This document shows, one piece after another, positions 1 through 8,630 of a DNA stretch of 62,461 bases. Numbering within the stretch: the first letter of the stretch is position 1; every line of letters starts with the position of its first letter. Origin of the DNA: Myxococcales bacterium (GTDB taxonomy: Bacteria > Myxococcota_A > Bradymonadia > Bradymonadales > Bradymonadaceae); the NCBI GenBank assembly GCA_007135085.1, contig SLJM01000199.1, forward strand, positions 1 to 62,461. Direction: 5' to 3'. Below the pieces are notes generated by a model, which worked only from the letters and a program-made list of their open reading frames with translations, was not told the origin of the DNA and made no database searches. The translations under genes were made by a program, and so were the position numbers.

Positions 1-121
1 AAGCCAAGGACGAACAGGACGACGAGTTTGATTTCGACTTCGCACCCGCCCCCGAACCGGCCGCGGACCAGCAGGTCGAAGCCAAGGACGAACAGGACGA
101 CGAGTTTGATTTCGACTTCGC
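1..121 (+). repeat. 78-bp tandem repeat coding for a 26-residue acidic repeat
   Basis: A first unit begins at base 1 and a second at base 79. The two are identical over about 43 bases before the second diverges after about base 121. In frame the unit reads A-K-D-E-Q-D-D-E-F-D-F-D-F followed by a Pro/Ala-rich stretch. The array is likely to continue upstream of the window, because the frame is open to the edge. Confidence 0.85.
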
Positions 122-1226
122 CCCTCCCCCGTTGAGCGGTGATGGCAGCGACGACGAACCCTTCGCAAATGAGATGGGCTACGCCGATCCGCCAGATGAC
201 GCTTCATTCTTTCCGCCACCGATCAATGAGGGCGAACAGGACGCGTCGTCGGACAAGACCCCCTCCCCATTTCCCGTCAGCCCCTCCGTCTCCGCCGAAC
301 CTACGGCGGCAAGGGAAGACGACCGCCAAACCAGCGACACGCCGCCACCGCAGGCGTTGGGTGTCGAGCGCTCACGAAGCCAGACGCCCATAGTCTCTCA
401 GAGCGCAGCTAGCTCCTTTGAGGAGTCGATGGCTACTCCTGCCCGGGGAAGCACACCAATTCCAAGAGAGCCTTCCTCGGGACCGAGAACACCGCTCCCA
501 GAAGATGAGTTATTGGCATTGGGGCAAGAGCTTTCCGCCTCGGCTACCGCCTCCGAGGGCAAGATCGCTCCCATTCAGGACGGTGCGACGCCGGGTGGTA
601 CCTCCTCTGGGGTGTCCTATCGAGGGGAACCCATGCTTCGGGAAATGGGAGACGAGCCCACACCGAGTCGAGAACCCGAAGAAAACGTGCCCAGGGGCTC
701 CTTCTCGAACCGCCAGGAATCCTCGGAAGACACCAACCCCTTTGCCCAACAAGCACCGACGGGCGTTCGGAATGCACCGCTAGAGGCCTCGTCGTTCGTC
801 CTCGAGGAAGTGGAGGACGCGCTCTCGGAGGCCGACGATCCAGCACAGGCCCTGGCCAATACCATGGACCAGGCTCAGACCCACTATGGGAATGGTCAAT
901 TCCAAGAAGCGATGGACCTGGTCGACGCCATCCTCGAAGTCGACGAAGGTCACGAGGCAGCCAGGGAGCTAAGAGGCCTACTCGAAGGGGAGTTGGAACG
1001 ACTGCAAATAGACCGCCTCGGCTCGTTGATGCTCACGCCCTCCCTGGCAGTGTCCATGGGCGATATCGCCGGCCTGGACCTGGATAATCGCGCTGGCTTT
1101 CTCCTCAGCCAGATCGACGGGATGCTCACCTTCGAGGACATCCTGGACATGAGCGCCATGTCTCGCCTCGAGACTCTGACGCTTTTGGCCGAACTCTACG
1201 ATGACGACATCATTCAGGTGGACTGA
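1..1226 (+). CDS. 3' part of a Pro/Glu-rich repeat protein with TPR-like C-terminus
   Basis: The frame is open from base 3 with no start in the window, so this is a 5'-truncated view of a longer gene. The visible protein opens with acidic DEFDFDF repeats, then about 230 residues of low-complexity Pro/Ser/Glu sequence that is probably disordered. A helical TPR-like pair (QAQTHYGNGQFQEAMDLV, about bases 870-985) follows, and then a compact C-terminal module of about 70 residues (start LGSLMLTPSL, core RAGFLLSQIDG, then TFEDILDMS). Modules of this style are common at the ends of myxobacterial-type regulatory proteins; I cannot name the family with certainty. No signal peptide or membrane segment is visible. 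The stop abuts the stop of the convergent downstream gene. Function unknown; a scaffold or regulatory role is only an inference. Confidence 0.75.
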   Translation, partial: AKDEQDDEFDFDFAPAPEPAADQQVEAKDEQDDEFDFDFAPPPLSGDGSDDEPFANEMGYADPPDDASFFPPPINEGEQDASSDKTPSPFPVSPSVSAEPTAAREDDRQTSDTPPPQALGVERSRSQTPIVSQSAASSFEESMATPARGSTPIPREPSSGPRTPLPEDELLALGQELSASATASEGKIAPIQDGATPGGTSSGVSYRGEPMLREMGDEPTPSREPEENVPRGSFSNRQESSEDTNPFAQQAPTGVRNAPLEASSFVLEEVEDALSEADDPAQALANTMDQAQTHYGNGQFQEAMDLVDAILEVDEGHEAARELRGLLEGELERLQIDRLGSLMLTPSLAVSMGDIAGLDLDNRAGFLLSQIDGMLTFEDILDMSAMSRLETLTLLAELYDDDIIQVD

Positions 1227-2657
1227 TCAGGTCAGCAGGAATAGCTGTGACGGGTTATTGGTGACCTCTTCAATATCAAGGGAATGGGCAATCTCGATAT
1301 GGTGATAGCTCTCGTCGGAGAGATCGATCACCGTCGGATTGGCCGCGTCGATGAGCCGCACCGCCGGTCGACGGGGGTCGGCCGTGGGGGCCGGGGTGCG
1401 AATGACCACCGCCCGCTCTCCCGAGGTCAATTGCACCATCGTGCCGATGGGGAACATCCCCAGGGTTGAGACCAGCAGATCGACCAGTGGGGGATCGAAG
1501 ATCTCACCAGAGCGGCTCTCCACGTATTGAATCGCCAGATCGGGGCGGCGGCTCTTATAGCCCTGAAGCCCCTGAATGAGCAGATCGTAGGTGCGGCAGA
1601 GATCGACGATTCGGCTGATCAAGTGCAGATGGCGGTCGCGTCGATAGAAGGGACGGCCCACTTCTTCGTTGTATTTGCAACCCCGCTCATAGGTCAGCAA
1701 AATCCGAAGCGTCGAAACCACATCGCCGCCCACATGCTTTAGCATCTGAGCCACGTCGCGCATATTTGCCGAAAATTGACGATGGGCGTCCAACCCGGCG
1801 TCCCGGTCGCGTTGTCCCACCGCCACGCCCACCAGTCGATCGATATCCTGATAGATGACGGCCATGCCGATATAGGCGATGGTTTGTTTTTCCAGCCCCA
1901 GCCGATCGGCGAGCAACATGGAGTAGACCGCCGTATTGACCGAATGGGAGCTGACGTCCGGGGCCACCAAGCGCATGGGCAACAAGCCGAGAATCGTAAA
2001 ATCGTCATCTGCCAACAGCTCCGAGATAGCCTGCAGGATTCGCCTCACCACTCCCGTGGGCACATCTGGATCATTGGTCTCCCGGACCTGGTCGTGCATA
2101 TTGCGTACTTTGACCAGAGCGCGAATATAGATATGGGCCACGTACATCGCCTTATTGACCTTGGCGATGGCCTCCATGATGGTCTGACTCGGCGAGCCGT
2201 GGGAGATCGAGATATTGGGCACCTGGACGTGCTCCATCCCCTCCACCTCGCTGGAATGGCTGGCGGCTTCGTTGAGGTGTTTCAGAAATGTCGCCAGGTG
2301 CTCGGCGCTCATCCCCCGTTCAAACGCGATGCCACGGATATTGGCGGCCTCGAAGATGCCATGGAGTTCATTTAGCCGCTCCTGCTCTTTTCTCTTCAAC
2401 CGCAAGGTCTCCCCGTTGACGCTGCACAGCTCACCGCGGATGGTCATGGAGATAATCGCCCCATCGAGGGCGGTTACGCTCTTCTCGAAGATCGGCAAGA
2501 ACTCCTGAATTGCCTCTCGAGTCTGGTTGTGATCGACGCTGTAGATCGAGGCCACTTTTAGAATTCGATAGACGCTGTCCAGAAAGAAGCGGCCAAATTC
2601 CTGCATATTCGGCTCGCCACCGCCGGCCACTTGATGTTCTCCCAACTGCTCGGTCAT
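1227..2657 (-). CDS. Degenerate HD-domain (HD-GYP-like) protein
   Basis: About 476 residues. The central part (about residues 225-380) has the helical layout of an HD phosphohydrolase: a starting His in SSHSVNTAVYSMLLADRLGL, then the position where the HD doublet is expected. There the sequence is AVIYQDID, so the His is gone, and no GYP motif follows. A short beta-rich C-terminal segment (FPIGTMVQLTSGERAVVI) resembles the tail seen after many HD-GYP domains. A binding or scaffold role is therefore more likely than cyclic-di-GMP hydrolysis (inference). I prefer the ATG at 2655-2657, which has AAGGA 8 bases upstream, over the GTG two codons earlier. It lies 24 bases downstream of the HEAT-repeat gene on the same strand, and the two look co-transcribed. 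Confidence 0.7.
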   Translation of the reverse strand: MTEQLGEHQVAGGGEPNMQEFGRFFLDSVYRILKVASIYSVDHNQTREAIQEFLPIFEKSVTALDGAIISMTIRGELCSVNGETLRLKRKEQERLNELHGIFEAANIRGIAFERGMSAEHLATFLKHLNEAASHSSEVEGMEHVQVPNISISHGSPSQTIMEAIAKVNKAMYVAHIYIRALVKVRNMHDQVRETNDPDVPTGVVRRILQAISELLADDDFTILGLLPMRLVAPDVSSHSVNTAVYSMLLADRLGLEKQTIAYIGMAVIYQDIDRLVGVAVGQRDRDAGLDAHRQFSANMRDVAQMLKHVGGDVVSTLRILLTYERGCKYNEEVGRPFYRRDRHLHLISRIVDLCRTYDLLIQGLQGYKSRRPDLAIQYVESRSGEIFDPPLVDLLVSTLGMFPIGTMVQLTSGERAVVIRTPAPTADPRRPAVRLIDAANPTVIDLSDESYHHIEIAHSLDIEEVTNNPSQLFLLT

Positions 2658-2681
2658 CGCCACGTTCCTTTTGGCAATTGA

Positions 2682-4478
2682 TTAACCCTGAATCATCTCC
2701 AACACCTGCTTGCAGGTGTTTCGAATTTTTCCTGCCACCAGCCAATCACCGGCGGCCGACTCCAACAGCTCTACGATCGCCGGCGACGGATTCTTGATGA
2801 GCGCCTGGACGATCTTCAACGCCAGTTCTTGTTCCTCCTCGCTGGCCAATTTCTTTCGCTTGACCAATTCACCCAATTTATTGACCCCCTTGGGACCGGC
2901 GCCCTTGACGAAGATGCGCACCAACTCGGCGACCTCTTCGTCGGGCCGCTTAGCCAGGGCCGGAGTAAGAAGAGGCTCTAATACGCGGTAGACGTGCTGG
3001 GGAGCCGCCTGCCCCAGGCTGTCAGCAGCCATGATCCGCAGCTTGGAATTCGATCCCTTGATAAGGGGAACCAGGAAGTCGCGAATCTCGCCGGAGTCCT
3101 CCCAGGTCCCCCGCAGGGCACGCAGGGCTTTGACCTTCAAATCCGGCTCCACCTCTTGTGACAATAACTTCACGAGCATGGACCGCGACTTGGGCATGGA
3201 TGCTACGAGAATTTCGACCAACGGCCCCGCTTTTTCCCCCGGCACGGCGGGCAGGGCCTCCTCGACAAACCCCAGCCCAAACCGAGCGCGCGTTCTGACG
3301 TAGCGCACCACGTCTTCACGAGCGTCTTCGTCGAGTTCCCAGGCCAACACCTCGGCCAGAGCTCGGTCGGCCCCGTCGAGATGGAGAGCATTGAACATTT
3401 GTAAGGTGGCGCGACGTCCCTTCTTGTCGGAGGTGGCCACCTGCTTGACCAAGACCTGGATCCGTCTTTTCGTAAAGCACTCTTTGACGATCTCTTTGAG
3501 CTCGCCGGCGACCTGGGGTTGGAATTTATCCCGCCACTGGTGGATGAGCTTCAAAAAGGTCAGCGCCTCCCAGGGCTCGTCGGTCTCCAGAAGCTCGCCC
3601 ATGACTTTGCCGATCTGCTGGATCGCTCCCTTTCGAATTTTTCGCCGCGGCTTGGCTCCCAACACCGCCGAGAGCACCTCCCCCTGGCGATGCTCCAGCT
3701 CTCGGTGCTCCTGAAACCCCCGCTTCAAATCCGCCAGGTGCTCCTGAGCCTCCTGGCTCAGCTGGAGAAATTGCCTGGACCCCACCTCGAGTTTCATCTG
3801 CTGATTGGCGCGGTTTTGGAGGCGAATCTCGAAGTCGTCGTCCATGACTTCGCCGTCGTTGTCGGCGACGACCTCGTCCTCGTCGAAGGCCTTGTCGAAG
3901 AGCTCGTCGATCATCTCCTGTTCTTCCGGAGTGTCCCGGTTTTTCATATTGCTTTCGAGTCCGGCCAGCTCGGCCAATGACTCGTCGACGGCCTCCCAGG
4001 AGATATAGCGAAACCCCGCATCGAATAGCAGAGTTACGGCGTCGATATTCAAGTCGCGCTGGTCCACCAATTCATTTAAGACCTCCACGAAGCGCTGCAA
4101 TTCCGCGCCGCCCACACCGGCAAGGATATGGAGCAGATACACCCCATCTCGACTCAGAGCGAAGCAATAATCCTTGGGCTCCTTGGTCTCCCACACGGCC
4201 TCGCCGGCGCCGTAGAGGTCCATCCAGTGAGGATGGATTTGCACTGTGAGGCGGTCAGTGATCTCGAAGAACTCATAGAAGGCATCGCTGAGTTTCTGAC
4301 AGCCGTCCTCGACGGTGGGGTGACCTGGGGGATACCCGGTCATCAGGGTGGTCAGCCGCTCGATTTGCGCAAAGCAGCGACGGGCCAGCCGCAGCTCTTC
4401 TTTCATCTCCGGCGCCAGCGCCGGCTCCCCTCCCTGAAGTTCCTGTCCCTCTGCGCCCTTTTGGGGGGTCCCTTCCAT
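2682..4478 (-). CDS. HEAT-repeat protein
   Basis: 598 residues, starting at an ATG preceded by AGGAGG. The N-terminal 200 residues are helical, with a conserved-looking segment LMTGYPPGHPTVEDG followed by QIHPHWMDLYG that also occurs in helical proteins of this lineage paired with HD-like partners (recollection, not checked). A very acidic stretch follows (about residues 190-215). The C-terminal half is built of repeated helical pairs of HEAT type, for example VKALRALRGTWEDSGEIRDFL and RIMAADSLGQAAPQHVYRVL. No signal peptide or transmembrane segment is seen. It is the first gene of a two-gene unit with the degenerate HD protein, and the pair may act as one complex. Enzymatic function is not expected; partner binding is an inference from the repeats. 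Confidence 0.75.
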   Translation of the reverse strand: MEGTPQKGAEGQELQGGEPALAPEMKEELRLARRCFAQIERLTTLMTGYPPGHPTVEDGCQKLSDAFYEFFEITDRLTVQIHPHWMDLYGAGEAVWETKEPKDYCFALSRDGVYLLHILAGVGGAELQRFVEVLNELVDQRDLNIDAVTLLFDAGFRYISWEAVDESLAELAGLESNMKNRDTPEEQEMIDELFDKAFDEDEVVADNDGEVMDDDFEIRLQNRANQQMKLEVGSRQFLQLSQEAQEHLADLKRGFQEHRELEHRQGEVLSAVLGAKPRRKIRKGAIQQIGKVMGELLETDEPWEALTFLKLIHQWRDKFQPQVAGELKEIVKECFTKRRIQVLVKQVATSDKKGRRATLQMFNALHLDGADRALAEVLAWELDEDAREDVVRYVRTRARFGLGFVEEALPAVPGEKAGPLVEILVASMPKSRSMLVKLLSQEVEPDLKVKALRALRGTWEDSGEIRDFLVPLIKGSNSKLRIMAADSLGQAAPQHVYRVLEPLLTPALAKRPDEEVAELVRIFVKGAGPKGVNKLGELVKRKKLASEEEQELALKIVQALIKNPSPAIVELLESAAGDWLVAGKIRNTCKQVLEMIQG

Positions 4479-4681
4479 CCCTGCCTCCTATACTAAATCT
4501 CATCACTGGCGTTGATTACTCTCGCGACGGACGGCCTGCTCCCCGTTTGCGGGTTCCATCCAGTGTCATCCAATTATAACATACCTTGGAAGGACGGCGA
4601 ATCTCGGACTCGCCACTGGAAGAGACTATCGCCACCGGTGAAAATTTGTAAAGATTTACCCCCAATTTTTATCAGACGTCA

Positions 4682-4711
4682 TTGTCGGACTTCTGTCATT
4701 TCTGGTATAGG
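4682..4711 (+). promoter_or_regulatory. Possible sigma-70-type promoter for the zinc-finger ParA gene
   Basis: TTGTCG (4682-4687) and TATAGG (4706-4711) are separated by 18 bases. Both deviate from consensus. It sits 57 bases ahead of the chosen ATG, in the 290-base divergent gap after the HEAT-repeat gene. The rest of that gap is AT-rich with no other element I can support. Confidence 0.35.
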
Positions 4712-4768
4712 GCTATAGTCACTTGGCCCATCGATTACCCTTCATGTCCACCAAGGTGGAGGCTCACC

Positions 4769-5833
4769 ATGGCTTCGGCACTCAAGGTCTGTGCTGTCTG
4801 CGACAGCCAGTTCCTCGTAAAATTCCGTTACCAGATTGAATCCAATGATGGGGACGTCACCTATTATTGCAGCCAGCAGTGCCGGCAAAAGGCCTCTACT
4901 GACCGTGGCGAGCATCGATGCAGCGTCTGCGATACCTCATTTACCCCGACCTATGCCTACCAGCGGGCCGAAACGGGCGGTGAAGTCCAATATTTTTGCT
5001 CCATGGAGTGTCGACGCCCAGCGGTGCGCGAATATCGACAGCGCCAGACTCATCAACAAGAGGGCCCGATGCGCATCGCCGTGCTCAACCAAAAAGGGGG
5101 TACGGGAAAGACGACGACCACCGTATCTCTGGGCGCCGGGCTGGCCAGGGAGGGCTACCGTGTGCTCATCATCGACGTCGACAGCCAGGGTCACGTGGGG
5201 ATCAGCCTTGGCGTCGATGGCGAATCATCGCTTTACCACCTCATGATCGAGCGCCGCCCTCTGTCGGAATGTATCGTCGCCGCGCGACCCAACCTCGATA
5301 TCCTACCCGGTAACGACACCCTGGCGTCTGCGGAGATCTTTTTGGCTCGTCAGTCCGAAGATCGAGATAAATATCTAAGACGGGTTCTCGGAGATAATCG
5401 AGACTACGACTTTATTCTCCTCGACTGTGGCCCCAGCCTGTCTCTTCTAAATATGAATGCCCTGACCTTTGCGGAGCATCTCATCGTGCCCGTGTCCTGT
5501 GACTACTTGAGCCTCATCGGGGTCAAGCAGGTGCTCAAGACCTTGAAGAACGTCAACCAGGTACTTCTTCACCCGATTCGCATCCTCGGAATCCTGCCCA
5601 CCTTTTATGATATGCGAAACAATATCAGCGACGAGGCGATCAAGACGCTGCGCGGCTATTTTCACGACAAGGTACTCTCACCAATCCGTGTCAATACCCG
5701 CCTCAAAGAGGCGCCGCGTCATAAGCAGAGCATCTTTGAATATGCCCCGAGCAGTCGGGGAGCCAGGGATTACCAACGACTGGTCGACTGGGTGATCAAA
5801 TCTCAGCAGCAACGGGCTCAAGCCTCGGCCTAA
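4769..5833 (+). CDS. ParA/Soj-type ATPase with two N-terminal zinc-finger-like modules
   Basis: 354 residues from the ATG at 4769, which has AGGTGGAGG just upstream. Residues 8-38 and 51-81 are two copies of a CX2C...(Y)YCSXXC module of the TRASH/MYM type, each with four Cys suited to bind zinc. From residue 101 a complete ParA/MinD ATPase follows: deviant Walker A KGGTGKTT (109-116), IIDVDSQGH (Walker A'), LLDCGPSL (Walker B-like) and the late ILPTFYDMR strand. The family positions DNA or protein cargo with ATP-driven dimerisation. There is no ParB neighbour, so an orphan cargo-positioning or regulatory role is more likely than chromosome partition (inference). An internal ATG at residue 101 could give a classical ParA without the fingers. 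The fusion itself is unusual. Confidence 0.88.
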   Translation: MASALKVCAVCDSQFLVKFRYQIESNDGDVTYYCSQQCRQKASTDRGEHRCSVCDTSFTPTYAYQRAETGGEVQYFCSMECRRPAVREYRQRQTHQQEGPMRIAVLNQKGGTGKTTTTVSLGAGLAREGYRVLIIDVDSQGHVGISLGVDGESSLYHLMIERRPLSECIVAARPNLDILPGNDTLASAEIFLARQSEDRDKYLRRVLGDNRDYDFILLDCGPSLSLLNMNALTFAEHLIVPVSCDYLSLIGVKQVLKTLKNVNQVLLHPIRILGILPTFYDMRNNISDEAIKTLRGYFHDKVLSPIRVNTRLKEAPRHKQSIFEYAPSSRGARDYQRLVDWVIKSQQQRAQASA

Positions 5834-5924
5834 ATGCTTGTGAGGCAGCAAAACTCGTAGCTTGCCGCCAACCCTGGCCCGGTTTACAATCGCTACCCAC
5901 TGTGTTTGAAGCGAAAATATTCGT

Positions 5925-5946
5925 GATTCGCCCTACTGGGCGAGTC
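5925..5946. other. Stem-loop after the ParA gene
   Basis: GATTCGCCC pairs with GGGCGAGTC across a TACT loop, giving 9 pairs including one wobble. No T-run follows on either side, so this is not a canonical terminator. It lies in the 188-base gap before the membrane sensor gene. Role unknown. Confidence 0.4.
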
Positions 5947-6021
5947 ATAAGAAGTGCCGCTTAGCTAAAATCAGTCAGGCCCCGTGTAGGATTCACCGTC
6001 TCCCGTGTAGAAGGTGCGGTC

Positions 6022-7440
6022 ATGTTCCGACTTAAATTCATCCTAAGTTTCGTCATTTTCATGGCCATCTTGGCCGGATTGTCATTATATACCATTCAGG
6101 GCAACCTGGTTCCGGTGACGATGGAGGATACGGAAATCTCACTGATGCGTTCGGCCTCACTGGTCGAAAAGTCTCACCGCATCGACGAATACGCCCTCAA
6201 GGAAAAAGCGCAATTAGTGGCCCGACGCCAGGCCCTTCGAAAAGCGATGATCGCCGAATACGAAGGGGATCGGGATCGACAGCGCCACCGGGCGGTGCAT
6301 ATGCAGCTAGAGGTCAACGAGATCATCTTTGATCGCAAGTCCAACTCGGCTGCACTGGAGGGCAAGCGCAATCTCGACCTGGAACTCATCGATCGGCGCC
6401 CCCTCGAGCATGATCTCTTCATGGCCATCGACGATACGGGTCGGCTGGCTGCCACCCTGGGAAGTGGGCTGACCTCCGTATACGGTGACAATGTGGGCAG
6501 CGAATTTCCCATCGTCCACGACGCGATGGAGGCGGGCCATGTGGTCATCGATATGTGGAATTGGTCCTGGCGCTCCTCCGACGATCGCGAGTTATACGTG
6601 GTCGCCGTAGCCCCTATGTTCCATCCCGAATCAGAGGAGGTAATCGGAGCGGTGATTCTGGGCAATCGAATGACCGACAGCGTCGCCGAGCGACGTCGGT
6701 CGCTTATCGCCGACGGTCTCGGCGGTGATGCCGAGCGTAACTTGTCGGCCCGCGAAGAAGTTCAAGCACCGGACGTGGCCTTCTTTCGAGGCGATCGCAT
6801 CCACAGCTCCACCCTTCGCTCTCAGGAGCAGCGCCAGCTTCGCTCCGAACTCTACGAGACCCACGACATCCTGGCCCAGGAGCAGCCCGAGAAGATTCTT
6901 TCGGCCACCATCGATGGCGAGCAATACCGTATCATGGTGCGCTTTTTCCCCGGCCAATTCGAGACCGACAACCCCGCCGGGATCGTCCTGTTGACCAGCG
7001 CCGACCAGGCGGTCCAACCTTTGATGGCGGCACGAAATAATATCGCCATGGCCGCCGTGGCCCTGATCGTTTTCGGACTCTTATTCTTCGTCTTCCTCTT
7101 CCATCTCTTCCTCGCTCCCTTTGGACGTCTCGAAGAGGGTATTCAGGAGATTATCTCCGGCGACAAGGATCACGTCTTCGAGACGGAGCGCGATCACGGC
7201 GTGGCCCGCAATATGGCTCATCACCTCAACCTGCTCAGCGCCTATCTTCAGGGCAAACCGATGCCCGACGAAGAGCAGTCCCTCGGTGGCTGGGGCGGCC
7301 TCGACGGCGGCGGCGATCAGGCCTCGGAAAAACCCAAAGCCATTGCCGGCGTCCCCCTGGGGCTCGGTGGGGGCAAGAAGAAAAAGAAAAAGGCCGCTGA
7401 AGCCGAAATGGGTGATGAGGACTCTGAGGAGGCGACTTGA
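6022..7440 (+). CDS. Membrane protein with periplasmic sensor region and HAMP-like tail
   Basis: 472 residues. An uncleaved N-terminal helix (FILSFVIFMAILAGLSLYTI) is followed by about 310 periplasmic residues containing Cache-like pieces (MAIDDTGRLAATLGSGLTSVYGDN and VVAVAPMFHP). A second membrane helix lies near residues 340-362 (AAVALIVFGLLFFVFLFHLF), then a HAMP-like segment with AYLQGKPMPDE. The layout is that of a two-helix sensor, but no kinase, cyclase or methyl-accepting output follows. The protein ends in Gly/Ala-rich sequence with a run of six Lys and an acidic tail. It may pass a signal through a partner bound at the tail (inference). The stop overlaps the TTG start of the NamZ-like gene, so translational coupling is likely. 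Confidence 0.75.
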   Translation: MFRLKFILSFVIFMAILAGLSLYTIQGNLVPVTMEDTEISLMRSASLVEKSHRIDEYALKEKAQLVARRQALRKAMIAEYEGDRDRQRHRAVHMQLEVNEIIFDRKSNSAALEGKRNLDLELIDRRPLEHDLFMAIDDTGRLAATLGSGLTSVYGDNVGSEFPIVHDAMEAGHVVIDMWNWSWRSSDDRELYVVAVAPMFHPESEEVIGAVILGNRMTDSVAERRRSLIADGLGGDAERNLSAREEVQAPDVAFFRGDRIHSSTLRSQEQRQLRSELYETHDILAQEQPEKILSATIDGEQYRIMVRFFPGQFETDNPAGIVLLTSADQAVQPLMAARNNIAMAAVALIVFGLLFFVFLFHLFLAPFGRLEEGIQEIISGDKDHVFETERDHGVARNMAHHLNLLSAYLQGKPMPDEEQSLGGWGGLDGGGDQASEKPKAIAGVPLGLGGGKKKKKKAAEAEMGDEDSEEAT

Positions 7441-8630
7441 ACAGGCCAGTCGTAGCAAGCGGCCTTGACCATCTGCTGGAGAACGAAGGACGTCTCAACG
7501 AACTTCGGGGCCGTCGCATTGGATTGCTGGTTAATCCCACCAGCGTCACCGCCGACCTGAGCCATGCCATCGAAGCCCTGCGCCAGGCCGGCCTGAATGT
7601 GGTCCGTCTCTTCGGTCCTGAACACGGCGTGCGCGCCGATGCTCAGGATATGGAGGCCGTCGACGAGACCGTCGATCCCCTCTCCGGTCTTCCCTGCGTG
7701 AGCCTCTACGGCCACACCTACGACAGCCTCCGGCCCGATCCGCACCACCTGGCCGATCTGGACACCGTCATCTGCGATATCCAGGATGTGGGCGCCCGCT
7801 ACTATACCTACGTCTACTCCATCGGATTGATGATGGACGCCTGCGGCGACGCCGACGTGCCCGTGGTGGTATTGGACCGGCCCAATCCCCTGGGAGGGCT
7901 GGCGGTGGAGGGCAATCTGGTCCTCGACGACTGCCGCTCCTTCGTGGGCATGCAGCCCCTTCCCAACCGCCACGGCATGACCCCCGGTGAACTGGCTCAT
8001 TTCTTCCATCGCTTCGGCGGCTGGGAATGTGAGTTTGAAGTCATCCAGTTGGCCCGATGGAAGCGCTCCATGTGGTACGACGACACCGGTCTTCCCTGGG
8101 TGATGCCCAGCCCCAATATGCCCACTCTGGACACGGCCACCGTTTACCCCGGCCAATGCCTTCTCGAGGGTACGAATCTGAGTGAAGGACGGGGCACGAC
8201 TCGGCCATTCGAGCTCTTCGGCGCTCCCTTCGTCGACGCCCAGGCCCTGGTCAGCTATCTCGAAGATCTCCAACTGCCCGGCGTGGCCTATCGTCCCACC
8301 GCCTTTCGACCGACCTTCCAGAAACACGCCGCCCAGACCTGCCGGGGGATGCAAATTCACGTCACCGATCGCCAGTCTTTTTCGAGCCTCGCTCTGTCTT
8401 ATGGCATCCTGGCCGGCTTGTTGAAGCTCCATGGTGATCAATTCCAGTGGCGCACCGAAGCCTACGAATTCGTCGTCGACCGCCTTGCCATCGACCTGCT
8501 GATCGGCGATCAAGACCTGCGCATCGCCCTGGAGGATGGCGCCCACCCCCTTGAGATCGTAGAGGGATTCGACGCCGCCCGTACTGATTTTGACGCCCGC
8601 CGTGAGCAATGCCTGCTGTACCATGAGTGA
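7437..8630 (+). CDS. namZ: NamZ-type exo-beta-N-acetylmuramidase (DUF1343)
   Basis: 397 residues from a TTG start whose last two bases belong to the TGA of the upstream gene (TTGA overlap). Signatures of the DUF1343/NamZ family are clear: RRIGLLVNPTSV near the N-terminus, LFGPEHGVRAD, VICDIQDVGARYYTYV, VLDRPNPLGG, MPSPNMPTLDTATVYPG and LLEGTNLSEGRGT. NamZ enzymes remove terminal MurNAc from muropeptide-derived disaccharides during wall recycling. No signal peptide is visible at this start, unlike many secreted homologues, so cytoplasmic action is possible. The next gene, nadD, overlaps by 8 bases. Family assignment is firm; the precise substrate is inferred from the family. Confidence 0.9.
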   Translation: MNRPVVASGLDHLLENEGRLNELRGRRIGLLVNPTSVTADLSHAIEALRQAGLNVVRLFGPEHGVRADAQDMEAVDETVDPLSGLPCVSLYGHTYDSLRPDPHHLADLDTVICDIQDVGARYYTYVYSIGLMMDACGDADVPVVVLDRPNPLGGLAVEGNLVLDDCRSFVGMQPLPNRHGMTPGELAHFFHRFGGWECEFEVIQLARWKRSMWYDDTGLPWVMPSPNMPTLDTATVYPGQCLLEGTNLSEGRGTTRPFELFGAPFVDAQALVSYLEDLQLPGVAYRPTAFRPTFQKHAAQTCRGMQIHVTDRQSFSSLALSYGILAGLLKLHGDQFQWRTEAYEFVVDRLAIDLLIGDQDLRIALEDGAHPLEIVEGFDAARTDFDARREQCLLYHE

